Positions 34,318 through 43,855 of a DNA stretch of 49,382 nucleotides are shown here, piece by piece. The translations under genes were made by a program, and so were the position numbers. Within the stretch, counting starts at the first letter, position 1. Each line of letters opens with the position of its first letter. The stretch lies in the NCBI RefSeq assembly GCF_000971055.1, contig NZ_LARW01000071.1:1-49382 (forward strand), in the 5' to 3' direction. The notes below the pieces were generated by a model, which did no database searches, was not told where the DNA came from, and saw only the letters and a list, made by a program, of their open reading frames with translations. Source of the DNA: Sphingomonas sp. SRS2 (GTDB lineage: Bacteria; Pseudomonadota; Alphaproteobacteria; Sphingomonadales; Sphingomonadaceae).

Positions 34318-34797
34318 ATGAATATGGCCGTGGATGAAAGCATCGAGGCAATCGTGGCGCGTCTCGCCGCCACCCATGGCGATCGCCGCGGCGCGTTGCT
34401 GCCGCTGTTGCACGATCTTCAGGAGGCGCTCGGCAAGGTCGACGATGCGGCGGTCGCGGCGGTGGCGGCGGCGCTCAATCTCAGCCGCGCCGAAGTGCAT
34501 GGCGTCGTCACCTTCTACCATGATTTCCGCCGCGCGCCGGCAGGCCGCCATGTCGTAAAATATTGCCGCGCCGAGAGCTGTCAGTCGCGCGGCGGCGCGG
34601 CGATCGAGGCGGCGCTGGCTCGCCGGCTGGACGTGACGATGGGCGAGACCCGCGCCGACGGACAGGTGACGCTCGAACCCGTCTATTGCCTGGGCCTTTG
34701 CGCCATAGGCCCTAATGCGCTGGTCGACGGTGCGCCGGTCGCGCGGATTGACGGCGATGCTGCGATCGAGCGGATCGCCGCAACGGTGGCGGCATGA
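34318..34797 (+). CDS. fdsG: NAD-dependent formate dehydrogenase gamma subunit
   Basis: 159-aa NuoE-like [2Fe-2S] subunit. Cluster ligands are in YCRAESCQS and PVYCLGLCAIGPN, and the helical N-terminal part has LNLSRAEVHGVVTFYHDF. The subunit passes electrons between the large subunit and the FMN subunit. ATG at 34318 is chosen from the family-like start MNMAVDES and a weak GAAAG ribosome site; ATG at 34297 would add seven residues. Its stop overlaps fdsB by 4 bp. Confidence 0.93.
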   Translation: MNMAVDESIEAIVARLAATHGDRRGALLPLLHDLQEALGKVDDAAVAAVAAALNLSRAEVHGVVTFYHDFRRAPAGRHVVKYCRAESCQSRGGAAIEAALARRLDVTMGETRADGQVTLEPVYCLGLCAIGPNALVDGAPVARIDGDAAIERIAATVAA

Positions 34798-36428
34798 CGC
34801 GGGTATTCATCAGCGCCGACATGGCCTCGGTCGCGCTAGGCGCGAACGCGCTCGCCGATGCTTTCGCCGATGCCGGCTGCACCGTGGTGCGCACCGGCAG
34901 CCGGGGGTTGTTCGCGATCGAGCCGCTGGTCGAGGTCGAGAGCGCCGAGGGCAGGATTGGTTATGGGCCGGTCGCGCCCGCCGATGTTTCTGCGATTCTC
35001 GCGGGCGAGCATCTCCACCGGCTGGGCGTGGTCGAAGAACTGCCCTTCTTCGCCAGGCAGCAGCGCTTCACCTTCGGTCGGTGCGGGGTCAACGATCCGA
35101 CCGATATTGCCGCCTATGCGGCGACCGGCGGCTGGCGCGGGTTGGCGGCGGCGCGCGCGATGGCGCCGCAGGCCACGGTCGATGCGGTCAAGGCGTCGGG
35201 ACTGCGCGGGCGCGGCGGTGCGGGCTTTCCGACCGGCGTCAAGTGGCAGACGGTGCTTGCCGCCGAGGCCGACGAGAAGTTCATCGTCTGCAACGCCGAT
35301 GAAGGCGACAGCGGCACCTTCGCCGATCGCATGCTGATGGAGGGCGATCCCTATTGCCTGATCGAGGGCATGGCGATCGCGGGTCACGCGGTCGGCGCGG
35401 GACACGGCTATATCTATATCCGCTCCGAATATCCTTTCGCCATCCGTACAATGGAAGCGGCGATCCTGCGCGCGCAGCGGGAGATCGCGCCCTTCACGCT
35501 CGAAGTGCGGGTCGGCGCTGGCGCCTATGTTTGCGGCGAGGAGACCGCGCTGCTCGACAGCATCGAAGGCAAGCGCGGGCAGGTCCGCGCCAAGCCGCCT
35601 CTGCCGGCGATCTCCGGCCTGTTCGGCAAGCCGACGGTGATCAACAATGTGCTGAGCCTCGCCGCGATTCCCTTCATCCTCGATCAGGGGCCGGAAGCCT
35701 ATGCGGCGGCGGGTTTTGGCCGTTCGCGCGGAACGATGCCGGTGCAGCTTGCCGGCAATGTGAAGCATGGCGGGCTGTTCGAAATCGGCTTCGGTATAAC
35801 GCTGGGCGAACTGGTCAACGAGATCGGCGGCGGCACGGCGTCGGGCCGGCCGGTGCGCGCGGTGCAGGTCGGCGGGCCGCTCGGGGCCTATTTTCCGCCG
35901 TCGATGTTCGACATCCCCTTCGACTATGAGGCCTTCGCCGCGGCGGGTGGATTGATCGGTCATGCCGGGATCACCGTGTTCGACGAGAGCGTCGACATGG
36001 CGAAGATGGCTCGCTTCGCGATGGAGTTCTGCGCGGTCGAGAGCTGCGGCAAATGCACCCCCTGCCGGATCGGATCGACGCGTGGCGTCGAGACGATCGA
36101 CCGGATCATCGCGGCGCGCGATGAGCGCGTCGCCCCGGCGGAGGCCGGGGCCGCCATAGTCTTGGGGCGACGTGGCGATCCTGCCTTGGGCGGCCCCGGC
36201 CTCCGCCGGGGCGACGGGGTTGAGGCTGCGCTGGGATCGCGGTCGCCTTTGCGGTTGAAGCAGGATGGCGAAGCGCAGATCGGGCTGCTGCGCGATCTGT
36301 GCGATACGATGAAATATGGATCGCTGTGTGCGCTGGGCGGTTTCACACCCTATCCGGTGCTGAGCGCGCTCGACTATTTCCCGGAAGATTTCGGCGGCGC
36401 GCCCGCGCTTCCGCAGGCAGCGGAGTAA
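34794..36428 (+). CDS. fdsB: NAD-dependent formate dehydrogenase beta subunit, with in-frame repeat insertion
   Basis: 544-aa NuoF-like subunit that binds FMN, NAD and a [4Fe-4S] cluster. Visible are GLRGRGGAGFPTGVKW, CNADEGDSG, AYVCGEETALL and the cluster Cys ESCGKCTPCRIG near 417-427, with the last Cys in GSLCALGG near 510. Between RIIAARDE and QIGLLRDLCDTM, where relatives have only a few residues, lies an extra stretch of about 45 residues. It is encoded by a perfect 28-bp inverted repeat at 36128-36216 plus its flank. The frame stays open, so the protein is probably made with a surface loop just before the last cluster helix. ATGA overlap with fdsG. Confidence 0.93.
   Translation: MTRVFISADMASVALGANALADAFADAGCTVVRTGSRGLFAIEPLVEVESAEGRIGYGPVAPADVSAILAGEHLHRLGVVEELPFFARQQRFTFGRCGVNDPTDIAAYAATGGWRGLAAARAMAPQATVDAVKASGLRGRGGAGFPTGVKWQTVLAAEADEKFIVCNADEGDSGTFADRMLMEGDPYCLIEGMAIAGHAVGAGHGYIYIRSEYPFAIRTMEAAILRAQREIAPFTLEVRVGAGAYVCGEETALLDSIEGKRGQVRAKPPLPAISGLFGKPTVINNVLSLAAIPFILDQGPEAYAAAGFGRSRGTMPVQLAGNVKHGGLFEIGFGITLGELVNEIGGGTASGRPVRAVQVGGPLGAYFPPSMFDIPFDYEAFAAAGGLIGHAGITVFDESVDMAKMARFAMEFCAVESCGKCTPCRIGSTRGVETIDRIIAARDERVAPAEAGAAIVLGRRGDPALGGPGLRRGDGVEAALGSRSPLRLKQDGEAQIGLLRDLCDTMKYGSLCALGGFTPYPVLSALDYFPEDFGGAPALPQAAE
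36128..36216. repeat. Palindromic repeat inserted in frame within fdsB
   Basis: Arms at 36128-36155 and 36189-36216 are perfect 28-nt inverted copies with a 33-nt spacer. Each arm is itself a hairpin (GCCCCGGC-GGA-GGCCGGGGC). The arm begins CGTC followed by a GC-rich stem, like the intergenic pair at 3444-3526. Here it is translated as Pro/Gly/Ala/Arg-rich sequence. Confidence 0.85.
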
Positions 36429-36432
36429 GCCC

Positions 36433-39282
36433 ATGGCGTGGATCGGCGAAATCGACCTCGGCACCAAGGCCGTACCTGTCATCGGGCCGATGATCGCGGT
36501 GACGATCGACGATCAGAGGATCGAGGTACCCGAGGGCACGTCGATCATGCGCGCGGCGGCGCTGATGGGGACGTCGATCCCGAAGCTGTGCGCCACCGAC
36601 ACGCTCGAAAGCTTCGGCTCTTGCCGGCTCTGCCTTGTCGAGATCGACGGCCGTGCGGGCTATCCCGCCTCCTGCACCACACCGGTCCTGCCGGGCATGG
36701 TCGTGCGCACCCAGACCGAGCGGCTCAAGCAGCTTCGCAAGGGGGTGATGGAGCTCTACATATCGGACCATCCGCTCGACTGCCTGACCTGTTCGGCCAA
36801 TGGCGATTGCGAGTTGCAGGATCAGGCCGGCGCGGTCGGCCTGCGCGATGTGCGCTACGGCTATGAGGGCGCGAACCATCTGGTCGCCGACAAGGACGAG
36901 TCCAATCCCTATTTCACCTTCGACAGCACCAAGTGCATCGTCTGCTCGCGCTGCGTGCGCGCCTGTGACGAGGTGCAGGGGACGCTGGCGCTGACCGTCG
37001 ACGGGCGCGGTTTCGAAAGCCATATCGCGGCGAGCCAGAATGAGGATTTCCTGGCGTCCGAATGCGTGAGCTGCGGCGCCTGCGTCCAGGCTTGTCCGAC
37101 GTCGGCGCTGATCGAGAAGAGCGTGATCGAAAAGGGCACCCCCGATCGCGCGGTCGTCACCACCTGCGCCTATTGCGGGGTCGGCTGCACCTTCCGCGCC
37201 GAGATGCGCGGCGAGGAGCTGGTCCGCATGGTGCCGTGGAAGGACGGCAAGGCCAATCGCGGGCATAGCTGCGTCAAGGGCCGCTTCGCCTGGGGCTATG
37301 CCAACCATAAGGAACGCATCCTCAACCCGATGATCCGCGCGTCGGTAAGCGAGCCGTGGCGCGAGGTGAGCTGGGACGAGGCGATCGCATATACCGCGTC
37401 CGAGTTCCGCCGCATTCAGGCGAAGTACGGGACGCGCTCGATCGGCGGGATTACCTCCAGCCGCTGCACCAATGAGGAGACCTTCCTCGTCCAGAAGCTG
37501 ATCCGTCAGGGTTTCGGCAATAATAATGTCGATACCTGTGCGCGGGTCTGCCACTCGCCGACCGGCTATGGGCTGAAGACGACCTTCGGCACCTCGGCGG
37601 GGACGCAGGATTTCGACAGCGTGATGCACGCCGATGTGATGATGGTGATCGGCGCCAATCCGACCGATGGTCATCCGGTCTTCGCCAGCCGGATGAAGCG
37701 CCGTCTTCGCCAGGGCGCGAAGCTGATCGTCGTCGATCCGCGCCGCACCGATCTGGTCCGCAGCGCGCGGATCGAGGCCGACCAGCATCTGCCGCTCAAG
37801 CCCGGCACCAATGTCGCGGTACTGACCGCGATGGCGCATGTCATCGTCGAAGAGGGGCTGGCGAACGAGGCGTTCATCCGTGAGCGTTGCGACTGGGATG
37901 AGTATCAGGACTGGGCCGCTTTCGTGTCCGAACCGCATCGTTCGCCCGAAGCGACCGAGCCGCTGACCGCCGTTCCCGCCGAGACGCTGCGCGCCGCCGC
38001 GCGGCTCTATGCGACCGGGGGCAATGCCGCGATCTATTATGGCCTGGGCGTCACCGAGCACAGCCAGGGATCGTCGACCGTCATGGCGATTGCCAACCTC
38101 GCCATGGCGACCGGCAATATCGGGCGCGAGGGCACCGGCGTTAACCCGCTGCGCGGGCAGAACAACGTCCAGGGCGCGTGCGACATGGGCAGCTTCCCGC
38201 ATGAATATTCGGGCTATCGCCATGTCTCCGACGGCGAGACGCGCGCATTGTTCGAAGAGGCCTGGGGCGTCGAGCTCGATTCCGAGCCGGGGCTGCGCAT
38301 TCCCAACATGCTCGACGCCGCGACCGACGGGAGCTTCATGGGGCTGTTCGTCCAGGGTGAGGATATTCTGCAGTCCGATCCGAACACCAGCCATGTCGCG
38401 GCGGGGCTGGCGGCGATGGAGTGCGTCGTGGTTCAGGACCTGTTCCTCAACGAGACCGCCAATTACGCGCATATCTTCCTGCCGGGTTCGACCTTTCTCG
38501 AAAAGGACGGGACATTCACCAACGCCGAACGGCGCATCCAGCGCGTCCGCAAGGTGATGAAGCCGCTGAACGGCCATGCCGACTGGGAGATCGTCCAGCT
38601 CGTCGCGCAGGCGATGGGGCTCGGCTGGGACTATGCCCATCCGTCCGAGATCATGGACGAGATCGCCCGGCTGACGCCGAGCTTCGCCAATGTCAGCTAT
38701 GATGCGCTTGACGAGAATGGCTCGCTGCAATGGCCCGCCAACGAGAAGGCCCCGCTGGGCACGCCGATGATGCATATCGAGGGCTTCGCGCGCGGCAAGG
38801 GCAAGTTCGTCGTCACCGACTATATCGCGACCGACGAGAAGACCGGACCGCGCTTCCCGCTCCTGCTGACCACCGGCCGCATCCTGAGCCATTATAATGT
38901 CGGCGCGCAGACGCGGCGGACCGAGAATGTCGCCTGGCATCCCGAGGACCTGCTCGAAATCCATCCGCTCGACGCCGAGAATCGCGGCGTCAAGGATGGC
39001 GACTGGGTAGCGCTGCGCAGCCGCGCGGGTGAGACCACCCTGCGCGCTACGGTGACCGAGCGGGTGGCGCCCGGCGTGGTCTACACCACCTTCCACCACC
39101 CGACGACGCAGGCCAATGTCATCACCACCGATTATTCGGACTGGGCGACCAATTGTCCCGAGTATAAGGTGACGGCTGTTCAGGTCGGTCTGTCGAACGG
39201 GCCGTCGGACTGGCAGGAGGATTATGCCGAGCAGGCACGCCGCAGCCGGCGGATCGAACAGGTCGTCGAGGCCGCCGAATGA
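36433..39282 (+). CDS. fdsA: NAD-dependent formate dehydrogenase catalytic alpha subunit
   Basis: 949-aa molybdo- or tungsto-enzyme that oxidises formate to CO2. The N-terminal part holds a [2Fe-2S] domain (CATDTLESFGSCRLCLVE), a His/Cys segment (DCLTCSANGDCELQ) and two [4Fe-4S] sets (CIVCSRCVRACDE and CVSCGACVQACP). A further [4Fe-4S] follows at CAYCGVGC. The bis-MGD domain carries NNVDTCARVCHSP; C373 is the metal ligand (Cys, not Sec) and H374 is next to it. GGAG lies just before the ATG, which is 4 bp past the fdsB stop. Soluble cytoplasmic complex with FdsG, FdsB and probably FdsD. Confidence 0.96.
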   Translation: MAWIGEIDLGTKAVPVIGPMIAVTIDDQRIEVPEGTSIMRAAALMGTSIPKLCATDTLESFGSCRLCLVEIDGRAGYPASCTTPVLPGMVVRTQTERLKQLRKGVMELYISDHPLDCLTCSANGDCELQDQAGAVGLRDVRYGYEGANHLVADKDESNPYFTFDSTKCIVCSRCVRACDEVQGTLALTVDGRGFESHIAASQNEDFLASECVSCGACVQACPTSALIEKSVIEKGTPDRAVVTTCAYCGVGCTFRAEMRGEELVRMVPWKDGKANRGHSCVKGRFAWGYANHKERILNPMIRASVSEPWREVSWDEAIAYTASEFRRIQAKYGTRSIGGITSSRCTNEETFLVQKLIRQGFGNNNVDTCARVCHSPTGYGLKTTFGTSAGTQDFDSVMHADVMMVIGANPTDGHPVFASRMKRRLRQGAKLIVVDPRRTDLVRSARIEADQHLPLKPGTNVAVLTAMAHVIVEEGLANEAFIRERCDWDEYQDWAAFVSEPHRSPEATEPLTAVPAETLRAAARLYATGGNAAIYYGLGVTEHSQGSSTVMAIANLAMATGNIGREGTGVNPLRGQNNVQGACDMGSFPHEYSGYRHVSDGETRALFEEAWGVELDSEPGLRIPNMLDAATDGSFMGLFVQGEDILQSDPNTSHVAAGLAAMECVVVQDLFLNETANYAHIFLPGSTFLEKDGTFTNAERRIQRVRKVMKPLNGHADWEIVQLVAQAMGLGWDYAHPSEIMDEIARLTPSFANVSYDALDENGSLQWPANEKAPLGTPMMHIEGFARGKGKFVVTDYIATDEKTGPRFPLLLTTGRILSHYNVGAQTRRTENVAWHPEDLLEIHPLDAENRGVKDGDWVALRSRAGETTLRATVTERVAPGVVYTTFHHPTTQANVITTDYSDWATNCPEYKVTAVQVGLSNGPSDWQEDYAEQARRSRRIEQVVEAAE

Positions 39283-39572
39283 CGGCGGAGACCGACACGC
39301 GCCTGCTCTATATGGCCAATCAGATCGCCCGCAATTTCGAGGCGCTCGGCCATGACAACGCCGTCGCCGCGACGGCGGATCACATGCTTGCCTTCTGGGA
39401 CCCGCGCATGAAGGCGCGGATCGCCGTGCTGGCCACCGAGCAGGCGGGCGCGCTGACGCCGATCGGCGCGGCGGCGGTGGACAGGCTGTTATCGGGAGCG
39501 GAGCCCGCTCCGCAGACGCGCGCGACCCGCTTCGCGGCGGTCGACGAGCCCGGCGGCTCGGATGCCGGCTAA
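39279..39572 (+). CDS. fdsD: Formate dehydrogenase delta subunit
   Basis: 97 aa. LLYMANQIARNFEALGHDNAVAATADHMLAFWDPRMKARI is the typical FdsD pattern. It overlaps fdsA by 4 bp (ATGA). A small subunit needed for assembly or stability of the complex; no cofactor motif. Confidence 0.92.
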   Translation: MTAETDTRLLYMANQIARNFEALGHDNAVAATADHMLAFWDPRMKARIAVLATEQAGALTPIGAAAVDRLLSGAEPAPQTRATRFAAVDEPGGSDAG

Positions 39573-39575
39573 GGG

Positions 39576-40361
39576 ATGACGACCGGCGGCCCGGCCCGGG
39601 TTCAGAGCTTTCGCCGGATCAGCCGCACGGACGCCGCCGAGGATATCGACCGGCTGGTGGCCGACGAAACGCCTATCGCGATCGAATATAATGGTCTCGG
39701 CTATGCGGTGCTGATGGCGAGCGCTGCCGATCTCGACGATCTGGCCTATGGCTTCAGCCGCGCCGAGCGGCTGATCGACGATGCCGCGCAGATATTGGAG
39801 GTGGAGGCGCATGCGGTGGAACGCGGCATGCTGCTGCGGATCACGCTGGCGGAGGACCGGCTTTCCCTGGTCGCGGAGCGTGTCCGTCACCGCGTATCCG
39901 AATCCTCCTGTGGGCTGTGCGGGATCGAGAATCTCGAACAGGCGCTGCGCACGCTGCCGCGCATCGATCCGGGGCCGCCGCCCGCCGATGCCGCGATCTT
40001 CGCGGCGCTGGCGGCGCTCGACCGCCATCAGCCGCTCAATGCGCAGACTGGAGGGGTCCATGCGGCGGCGTGGTGCGCGGCCGATGGCGCGATCCGGCTG
40101 GTCCGCGAGGATGTCGGCCGCCACAATGCGTTCGACAAGCTGATCGGCGCGATGCTTCGGGGCGGGTTCGGCTGGGAAGGGGGCTTTGCGCTGCTCTCGT
40201 CCCGCTGCTCGTTCGAACTTGTCGAAAAGGCTGCGCTCGCCGGTTGTCCGACGCTGGTAACGGTGTCGGCGCCGACCGCGCTGGCGATCGACCGGGCGCG
40301 CGAGGCGGGCGTGCGGCTGGTGGTGCTCGCCCGGTCCGATGCGATACTGGTGGCGCGATGA
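39576..40361 (+). CDS. fdhD: FdhD sulfurtransferase for formate dehydrogenase
   Basis: 261 aa. The sulfur-carrying loop SSCGLCG has C112 and C115. GGVHAAAWC, VREDVGRHNAFDKLIG and SSRCSFELVEKAA are the conserved family blocks. FdhD passes sulfur from a cysteine desulfurase to the molybdenum cofactor, without which FdsA is inactive. Starts 3 bp after fdsD and overlaps mobA by 4 bp. Confidence 0.94.
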   Translation: MTTGGPARVQSFRRISRTDAAEDIDRLVADETPIAIEYNGLGYAVLMASAADLDDLAYGFSRAERLIDDAAQILEVEAHAVERGMLLRITLAEDRLSLVAERVRHRVSESSCGLCGIENLEQALRTLPRIDPGPPPADAAIFAALAALDRHQPLNAQTGGVHAAAWCAADGAIRLVREDVGRHNAFDKLIGAMLRGGFGWEGGFALLSSRCSFELVEKAALAGCPTLVTVSAPTALAIDRAREAGVRLVVLARSDAILVAR

Positions 40362-40903
40362 GCCGGCTGCTCGGCGCGATTCTTGCCGGGGGGCGGTCGA
40401 GCCGGTTCGGGTCGGACAAGGCCGAGGCGCTGTGGCAGGGCAGACCGCTGGTCGAGCACGCCGCCGCGATGCTGCGGCCGATCGTGGACGATATCGTGCT
40501 GTGCGGCCGCAGCTATGGAGATTTGCCCGCCATAGCGGACCGCCCGGAAGGGGATATGGGACCGCTGGGTGGAATCAATGCTGCGCTCCACCACGCCCGG
40601 GCGCAAGGTTTCGCGGCGGTGCTCACCATCGGCTGCGACACGCCGCATGTGCCGCTCGCCCTGATCGACATGCTGCGCGCTGCCGCTGGTCCCGCCTTTG
40701 TCGCGCGCTTGCCGGTGATCGGGCATTGGCCCACCACGCTCGCCGACGATCTCGACGCCTTTCTGGCGGAGGACCGTAAGCATGCGATCCGCGCCTGGGC
40801 CGAACGGGTGGGCGCCGAGCCGGTCGACTGGCCCATGCTCGCCAATATCAACGAACCCGCCGATCTGGCCCGGCTGTCACAGGACGGCGCTCCGGAGTTC
40901 TAG
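40358..40903 (+). CDS. mobA: Molybdenum cofactor guanylyltransferase
   Basis: 181-aa nucleotidyltransferase. The GTP-binding N-terminus AILAGGRSSRFGSDKAE, the DMGPLGGINAAL loop and the metal motif GCDTPHVP are present. It attaches GMP to molybdopterin to form the MGD cofactor used by FdsA. ATG at 40358 (ATGA overlap with fdhD) begins the family N-terminus. Last gene of the fds operon. Confidence 0.92.
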   Translation: MSRLLGAILAGGRSSRFGSDKAEALWQGRPLVEHAAAMLRPIVDDIVLCGRSYGDLPAIADRPEGDMGPLGGINAALHHARAQGFAAVLTIGCDTPHVPLALIDMLRAAAGPAFVARLPVIGHWPTTLADDLDAFLAEDRKHAIRAWAERVGAEPVDWPMLANINEPADLARLSQDGAPEF

Positions 40904-40931
40904 CGGCAGAAAAAGCGCCGGCTGTCGAAAT

Positions 40932-40944
40932 GATATATTGTATC
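40932..40944. promoter_or_regulatory. Possible Fur/Zur-type box
   Basis: AT-rich imperfect dyad GATA-N5-TATC in otherwise GC-rich DNA, about 45 bp upstream of the MerC gene, which is followed by a Fur-family regulator. Only about 10 of 13 positions are symmetric, so this is a weak call. Confidence 0.3.
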
Positions 40945-40989
40945 TTCGGCCTCGACATGCCATTTGGCGTGACGATAGAAAGGATGACT

Positions 40990-41373
40990 GTGATCCGTTT
41001 CGTACCCGCGCGCGACCTGTTTGACCGGCTGGCCATCGGCCTGTCGGCGCTGTGTCTCGTCCATTGCGCGGCGAGCGTCATCCTGTTGACCCTGCTTGCG
41101 ACGGCGGGTGGCGCTCTGCTCCATCCGATCATTCACGAGATCGGGCTCGGCCTCGCTATCCTGCTGGCGATCATCGGCCTTGGCCGGGGGTTCCTGCAAC
41201 ATCGGCGGCCGGTGCCGATGATCCTCGGCACCGCCGGCATCGCCCTGATGGCGGCGGCGCTCAGCGTGCCGCATGGCATGCAGGAAGCCGCGTTCACCAT
41301 GCTCGGTGTAGCCTGTGTCGCGATAGCGCATCTGCTCAATCGCCGGGCGAACGCCGAGCACCTGACTTATTGA
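40990..41373 (+). CDS. MerC-domain membrane protein
   Basis: 127-aa protein with four membrane helices. The MerC signature LCLVHCAASVILL lies in the first helix, and IHEIGLGLAILLAIIG and LGTAGIALMAAALSVPHG follow. MerC proteins import Hg2+ or, in many alphaproteobacteria, probably other soft metals. GTG at 40990 has AGAAAGGA at the right distance; ATG at 40984 is in frame but overlaps that site. It is followed 38 bp later by a Fur-family regulator, which suggests control by metal, probably zinc. Confidence 0.82.
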   Translation: MIRFVPARDLFDRLAIGLSALCLVHCAASVILLTLLATAGGALLHPIIHEIGLGLAILLAIIGLGRGFLQHRRPVPMILGTAGIALMAAALSVPHGMQEAAFTMLGVACVAIAHLLNRRANAEHLTY

Positions 41374-41411
41374 GACTTGTTCGCAGGCCCCCGCAGGCCT
41401 AACTTGGCCTT

Positions 41412-41888
41412 ATGGCCACTGCACATGACCACCGCGTCCACGAAGGCGAGTCTCTCGCCGATGCCGCGCAACGCGCGTTCGAGCGCGCGGGCGAGCAATG
41501 GACGCCGATGCGTGCCCAGATCTATGCGGCGCTGAGCGCGGCGGAACGTCCGGCATCGGCCTATGACCTTGCCGAGGCGGTTTCGAGCGCGACTGGCCGC
41601 CGGGTCGCGGCGAACAGCGTCTATCGGATCCTCGACGTGTTCGTGTCGAAGAACCTCGCGAACCGGGTCGAGAGCGCGAACGCCTATATCGTCAACGCCC
41701 ATCCCGATTGCGAACATGACTGCATCTTCCTGGTCTGCGACGTCTGCGGACGGGTCAGCCATGTCGATGACGACAGCCTGTCGGGCGCGGTGCGGCGTTC
41801 GGCGGAAAAGGCCGGCTTCTCGCAATTGCGGCCCGTGATCGAGGTGCGAGGCTGTTGCGCCGACTGCGCGGACGGCGATTCAGCTTAG
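41412..41888 (+). CDS. Fur-family metal regulator, probably Zur
   Basis: 158 aa with the winged helix (WTPMRAQIYAALSAAERPASAYDLAEAV..ANSVYRILDVFV) and a metal-binding C-terminal part. The structural zinc site is likely formed by CDVCG and CCADC, and HPDCEHDCIFLVC holds further ligands. The two CxxC pairs and the MerC neighbour favour Zur over Fur; this is inference. Confidence 0.88.
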   Translation: MATAHDHRVHEGESLADAAQRAFERAGEQWTPMRAQIYAALSAAERPASAYDLAEAVSSATGRRVAANSVYRILDVFVSKNLANRVESANAYIVNAHPDCEHDCIFLVCDVCGRVSHVDDDSLSGAVRRSAEKAGFSQLRPVIEVRGCCADCADGDSA

Positions 41889-41923
41889 CGCATCTGCGCT
41901 AGCTAAGGCGATTACATGGGTTT

Positions 41924-43855
41924 ATGGCGAGCGGGATGACCGACCGTCCAGTAACGCCTTTGCTTGATAGCGCCGCCACGCCCGCCGAACTCCGGCAGCT
42001 GAAACCGGCGCAGCTCCGCCAGCTTGCCGATGAACTGCGTGAGGAGATGATCTCCGCCGTATCCGTGACGGGCGGGCATCTCGGCGCGGGGCTAGGCGTG
42101 GTCGAACTGACCGTCGCGATCCACTATGTCTTCGACACGCCGCGCGACGTCGTGATCTGGGACGTGGGCCATCAGGCCTATCCGCACAAGATCCTCACCG
42201 GCCGGCGCGACCGTATCCGCACTCTGCGCCAACCCGGCGGCCTATCGGGCTTCACCAAGCGCAGCGAGAGCGAATATGATCCGTTCGGGGCGGCGCACAG
42301 CTCGACCTCGATTTCGGCGGCGCTCGGCTTCGCCGTCGCCAACAAGCTCGCGAACAAGCCAGGCCGTGCGATCGCGGTGATCGGCGACGGGGCGATGTCT
42401 GCGGGCATGGCCTATGAGGCGATGAACAACGCCAAACAGGCGGGCAACCGGCTGATCGTCATCCTGAACGACAATGATATGTCGATCGCGCCGCCGGTCG
42501 GCGCGCTGTCCGCCTATCTCGCCAAGATCGTGTCTTCGGGGCCGTTCCTGTCGATGCGCGGCTTCGCCAAGCGCGTCGCGCAGAAACTGCCCCGCCCGAT
42601 CCACGACTTCGCCAAGCGATCCGAGGAATATGCCCGCGGCATGGCGACCGGCGGCACGTTGTTCGAGGAGCTGGGCTTCTATTATGTCGGCCCGGTCGAC
42701 GGCCATAATCTCGATCATCTGCTGCCGATCCTCGAAAATGTCCGCGACGGCGATCATGGCCCGATCCTGATCCACGTCGTCACCAAGAAGGGCAAGGGCT
42801 ATGCGCCTGCGGAGGCGGCGGCCGATAAATATCATGGCGTCCAGAAGTTCGACGTGGTGTCGGGCGAGCAGGCCAAGGCCCCGCCGGGGCCGCCCAGTTA
42901 TACCGGCGTCTTCGCCGAGGCGCTGGTCCGTGAGGCGGCACGTGACGACAAGGTCTGCGCGATCACCGCGGCGATGCCCTCGGGCACCGGCCTCGACAAG
43001 TTCCAGGCCACCTTTCCCGAACGCAGCTTCGATGTCGGTATCGCCGAGCAGCACGCCGTCACCTTTGCGGCCGGGCTCGCGGCGCAGGGCTATCGCCCCT
43101 TTTGCGCGATCTACTCGACCTTCCTGCAGCGCGCCTATGATCAGGTGGTGCATGACGTCGCCATCCAGAACCTGCCGGTCCGTTTCGCGATCGACCGCGC
43201 CGGGCTGGTCGGCGCCGACGGGTCGACCCATGCCGGCAGCTTCGACATTACCTATCTGGCGACTCTGCCCAATTTCGTGGTGATGGCGGCGGCCGACGAG
43301 GCCGAGCTGAGCCATATGGTCCACACGGCCGCGATGCACGACAGCGGGCCGATCGCGCTGCGCTATCCGCGCGGCAATGGCACCGGCGTCGCGATCCCCG
43401 CGGTTCCCGAGCGGCTTCCGATCGGCAAGGGACGGATCGTCCGCGAGGGCAAGAAGGTAGCGATCCTGTCGCTCGGCACCCGGCTGGGCGAGGCGCTCCG
43501 CGCGGCCGAGCAGCTCGAGGCGCTGGGCCTGTCGACGACGGTCGCCGACCTGCGCTTCGCCAAGCCGCTCGATGAGACGCTGATCCAGACGCTGCTGACC
43601 AGCCACGACGTAGCGGTAACGGTCGAGGAGGGCTCTATCGGCGGCCTGGGCGCACATGTGCTGACCCTGGCGTCCGACCTTGGGCTGATCGACAGCGGCC
43701 TGAAGCTGCGCACGTTGCGCCTGCCCGACAGCTTCCAGGAGCATGACAAGCCCGAGAAGCAATATGCCGATGCCGGGCTCGATGCCGAATCGATCGTCGG
43801 CACGGTGCTGGCGGCGCTCCATCGCAACAGTTCGGGACTAGAGGTCAGCGCTTGA
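41924..43855 (+). CDS. dxs: 1-deoxy-D-xylulose-5-phosphate synthase
   Basis: 643-aa thiamine-diphosphate enzyme, first step of the MEP isoprenoid pathway (pyruvate plus glyceraldehyde 3-phosphate). Visible are [19 protein letters not shown], the ThDP motif [21 protein letters not shown], and [15 protein letters not shown] in the second half, with full family length. ATG at 41924 is used; ATG at 41936 ([12 protein letters not shown]) also fits the family N-terminus. Followed with 4-bp overlap by the methyltransferase gene. Confidence 0.96.
   Translation: MASGMTDRPVTPLLDSAATPAELRQLKPAQLRQLADELREEMISAVSVTGGHLGAGLGVVELTVAIHYVFDTPRDVVIWDVGHQAYPHKILTGRRDRIRTLRQPGGLSGFTKRSESEYDPFGAAHSSTSISAALGFAVANKLANKPGRAIAVIGDGAMSAGMAYEAMNNAKQAGNRLIVILNDNDMSIAPPVGALSAYLAKIVSSGPFLSMRGFAKRVAQKLPRPIHDFAKRSEEYARGMATGGTLFEELGFYYVGPVDGHNLDHLLPILENVRDGDHGPILIHVVTKKGKGYAPAEAAADKYHGVQKFDVVSGEQAKAPPGPPSYTGVFAEALVREAARDDKVCAITAAMPSGTGLDKFQATFPERSFDVGIAEQHAVTFAAGLAAQGYRPFCAIYSTFLQRAYDQVVHDVAIQNLPVRFAIDRAGLVGADGSTHAGSFDITYLATLPNFVVMAAADEAELSHMVHTAAMHDSGPIALRYPRGNGTGVAIPAVPERLPIGKGRIVREGKKVAILSLGTRLGEALRAAEQLEALGLSTTVADLRFAKPLDETLIQTLLTSHDVAVTVEEGSIGGLGAHVLTLASDLGLIDSGLKLRTLRLPDSFQEHDKPEKQYADAGLDAESIVGTVLAALHRNSSGLEVSA

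Noticed and set aside
36343-39099. 918-codon open frame on the minus strand
   Set aside because: Antisense to fdsA, which has every expected cofactor motif. The reverse product shows no family pattern.
42242-43822. 526-codon minus-strand frame
   Set aside because: Shadow of dxs, with low-complexity Arg/Ala/Gln sequence.
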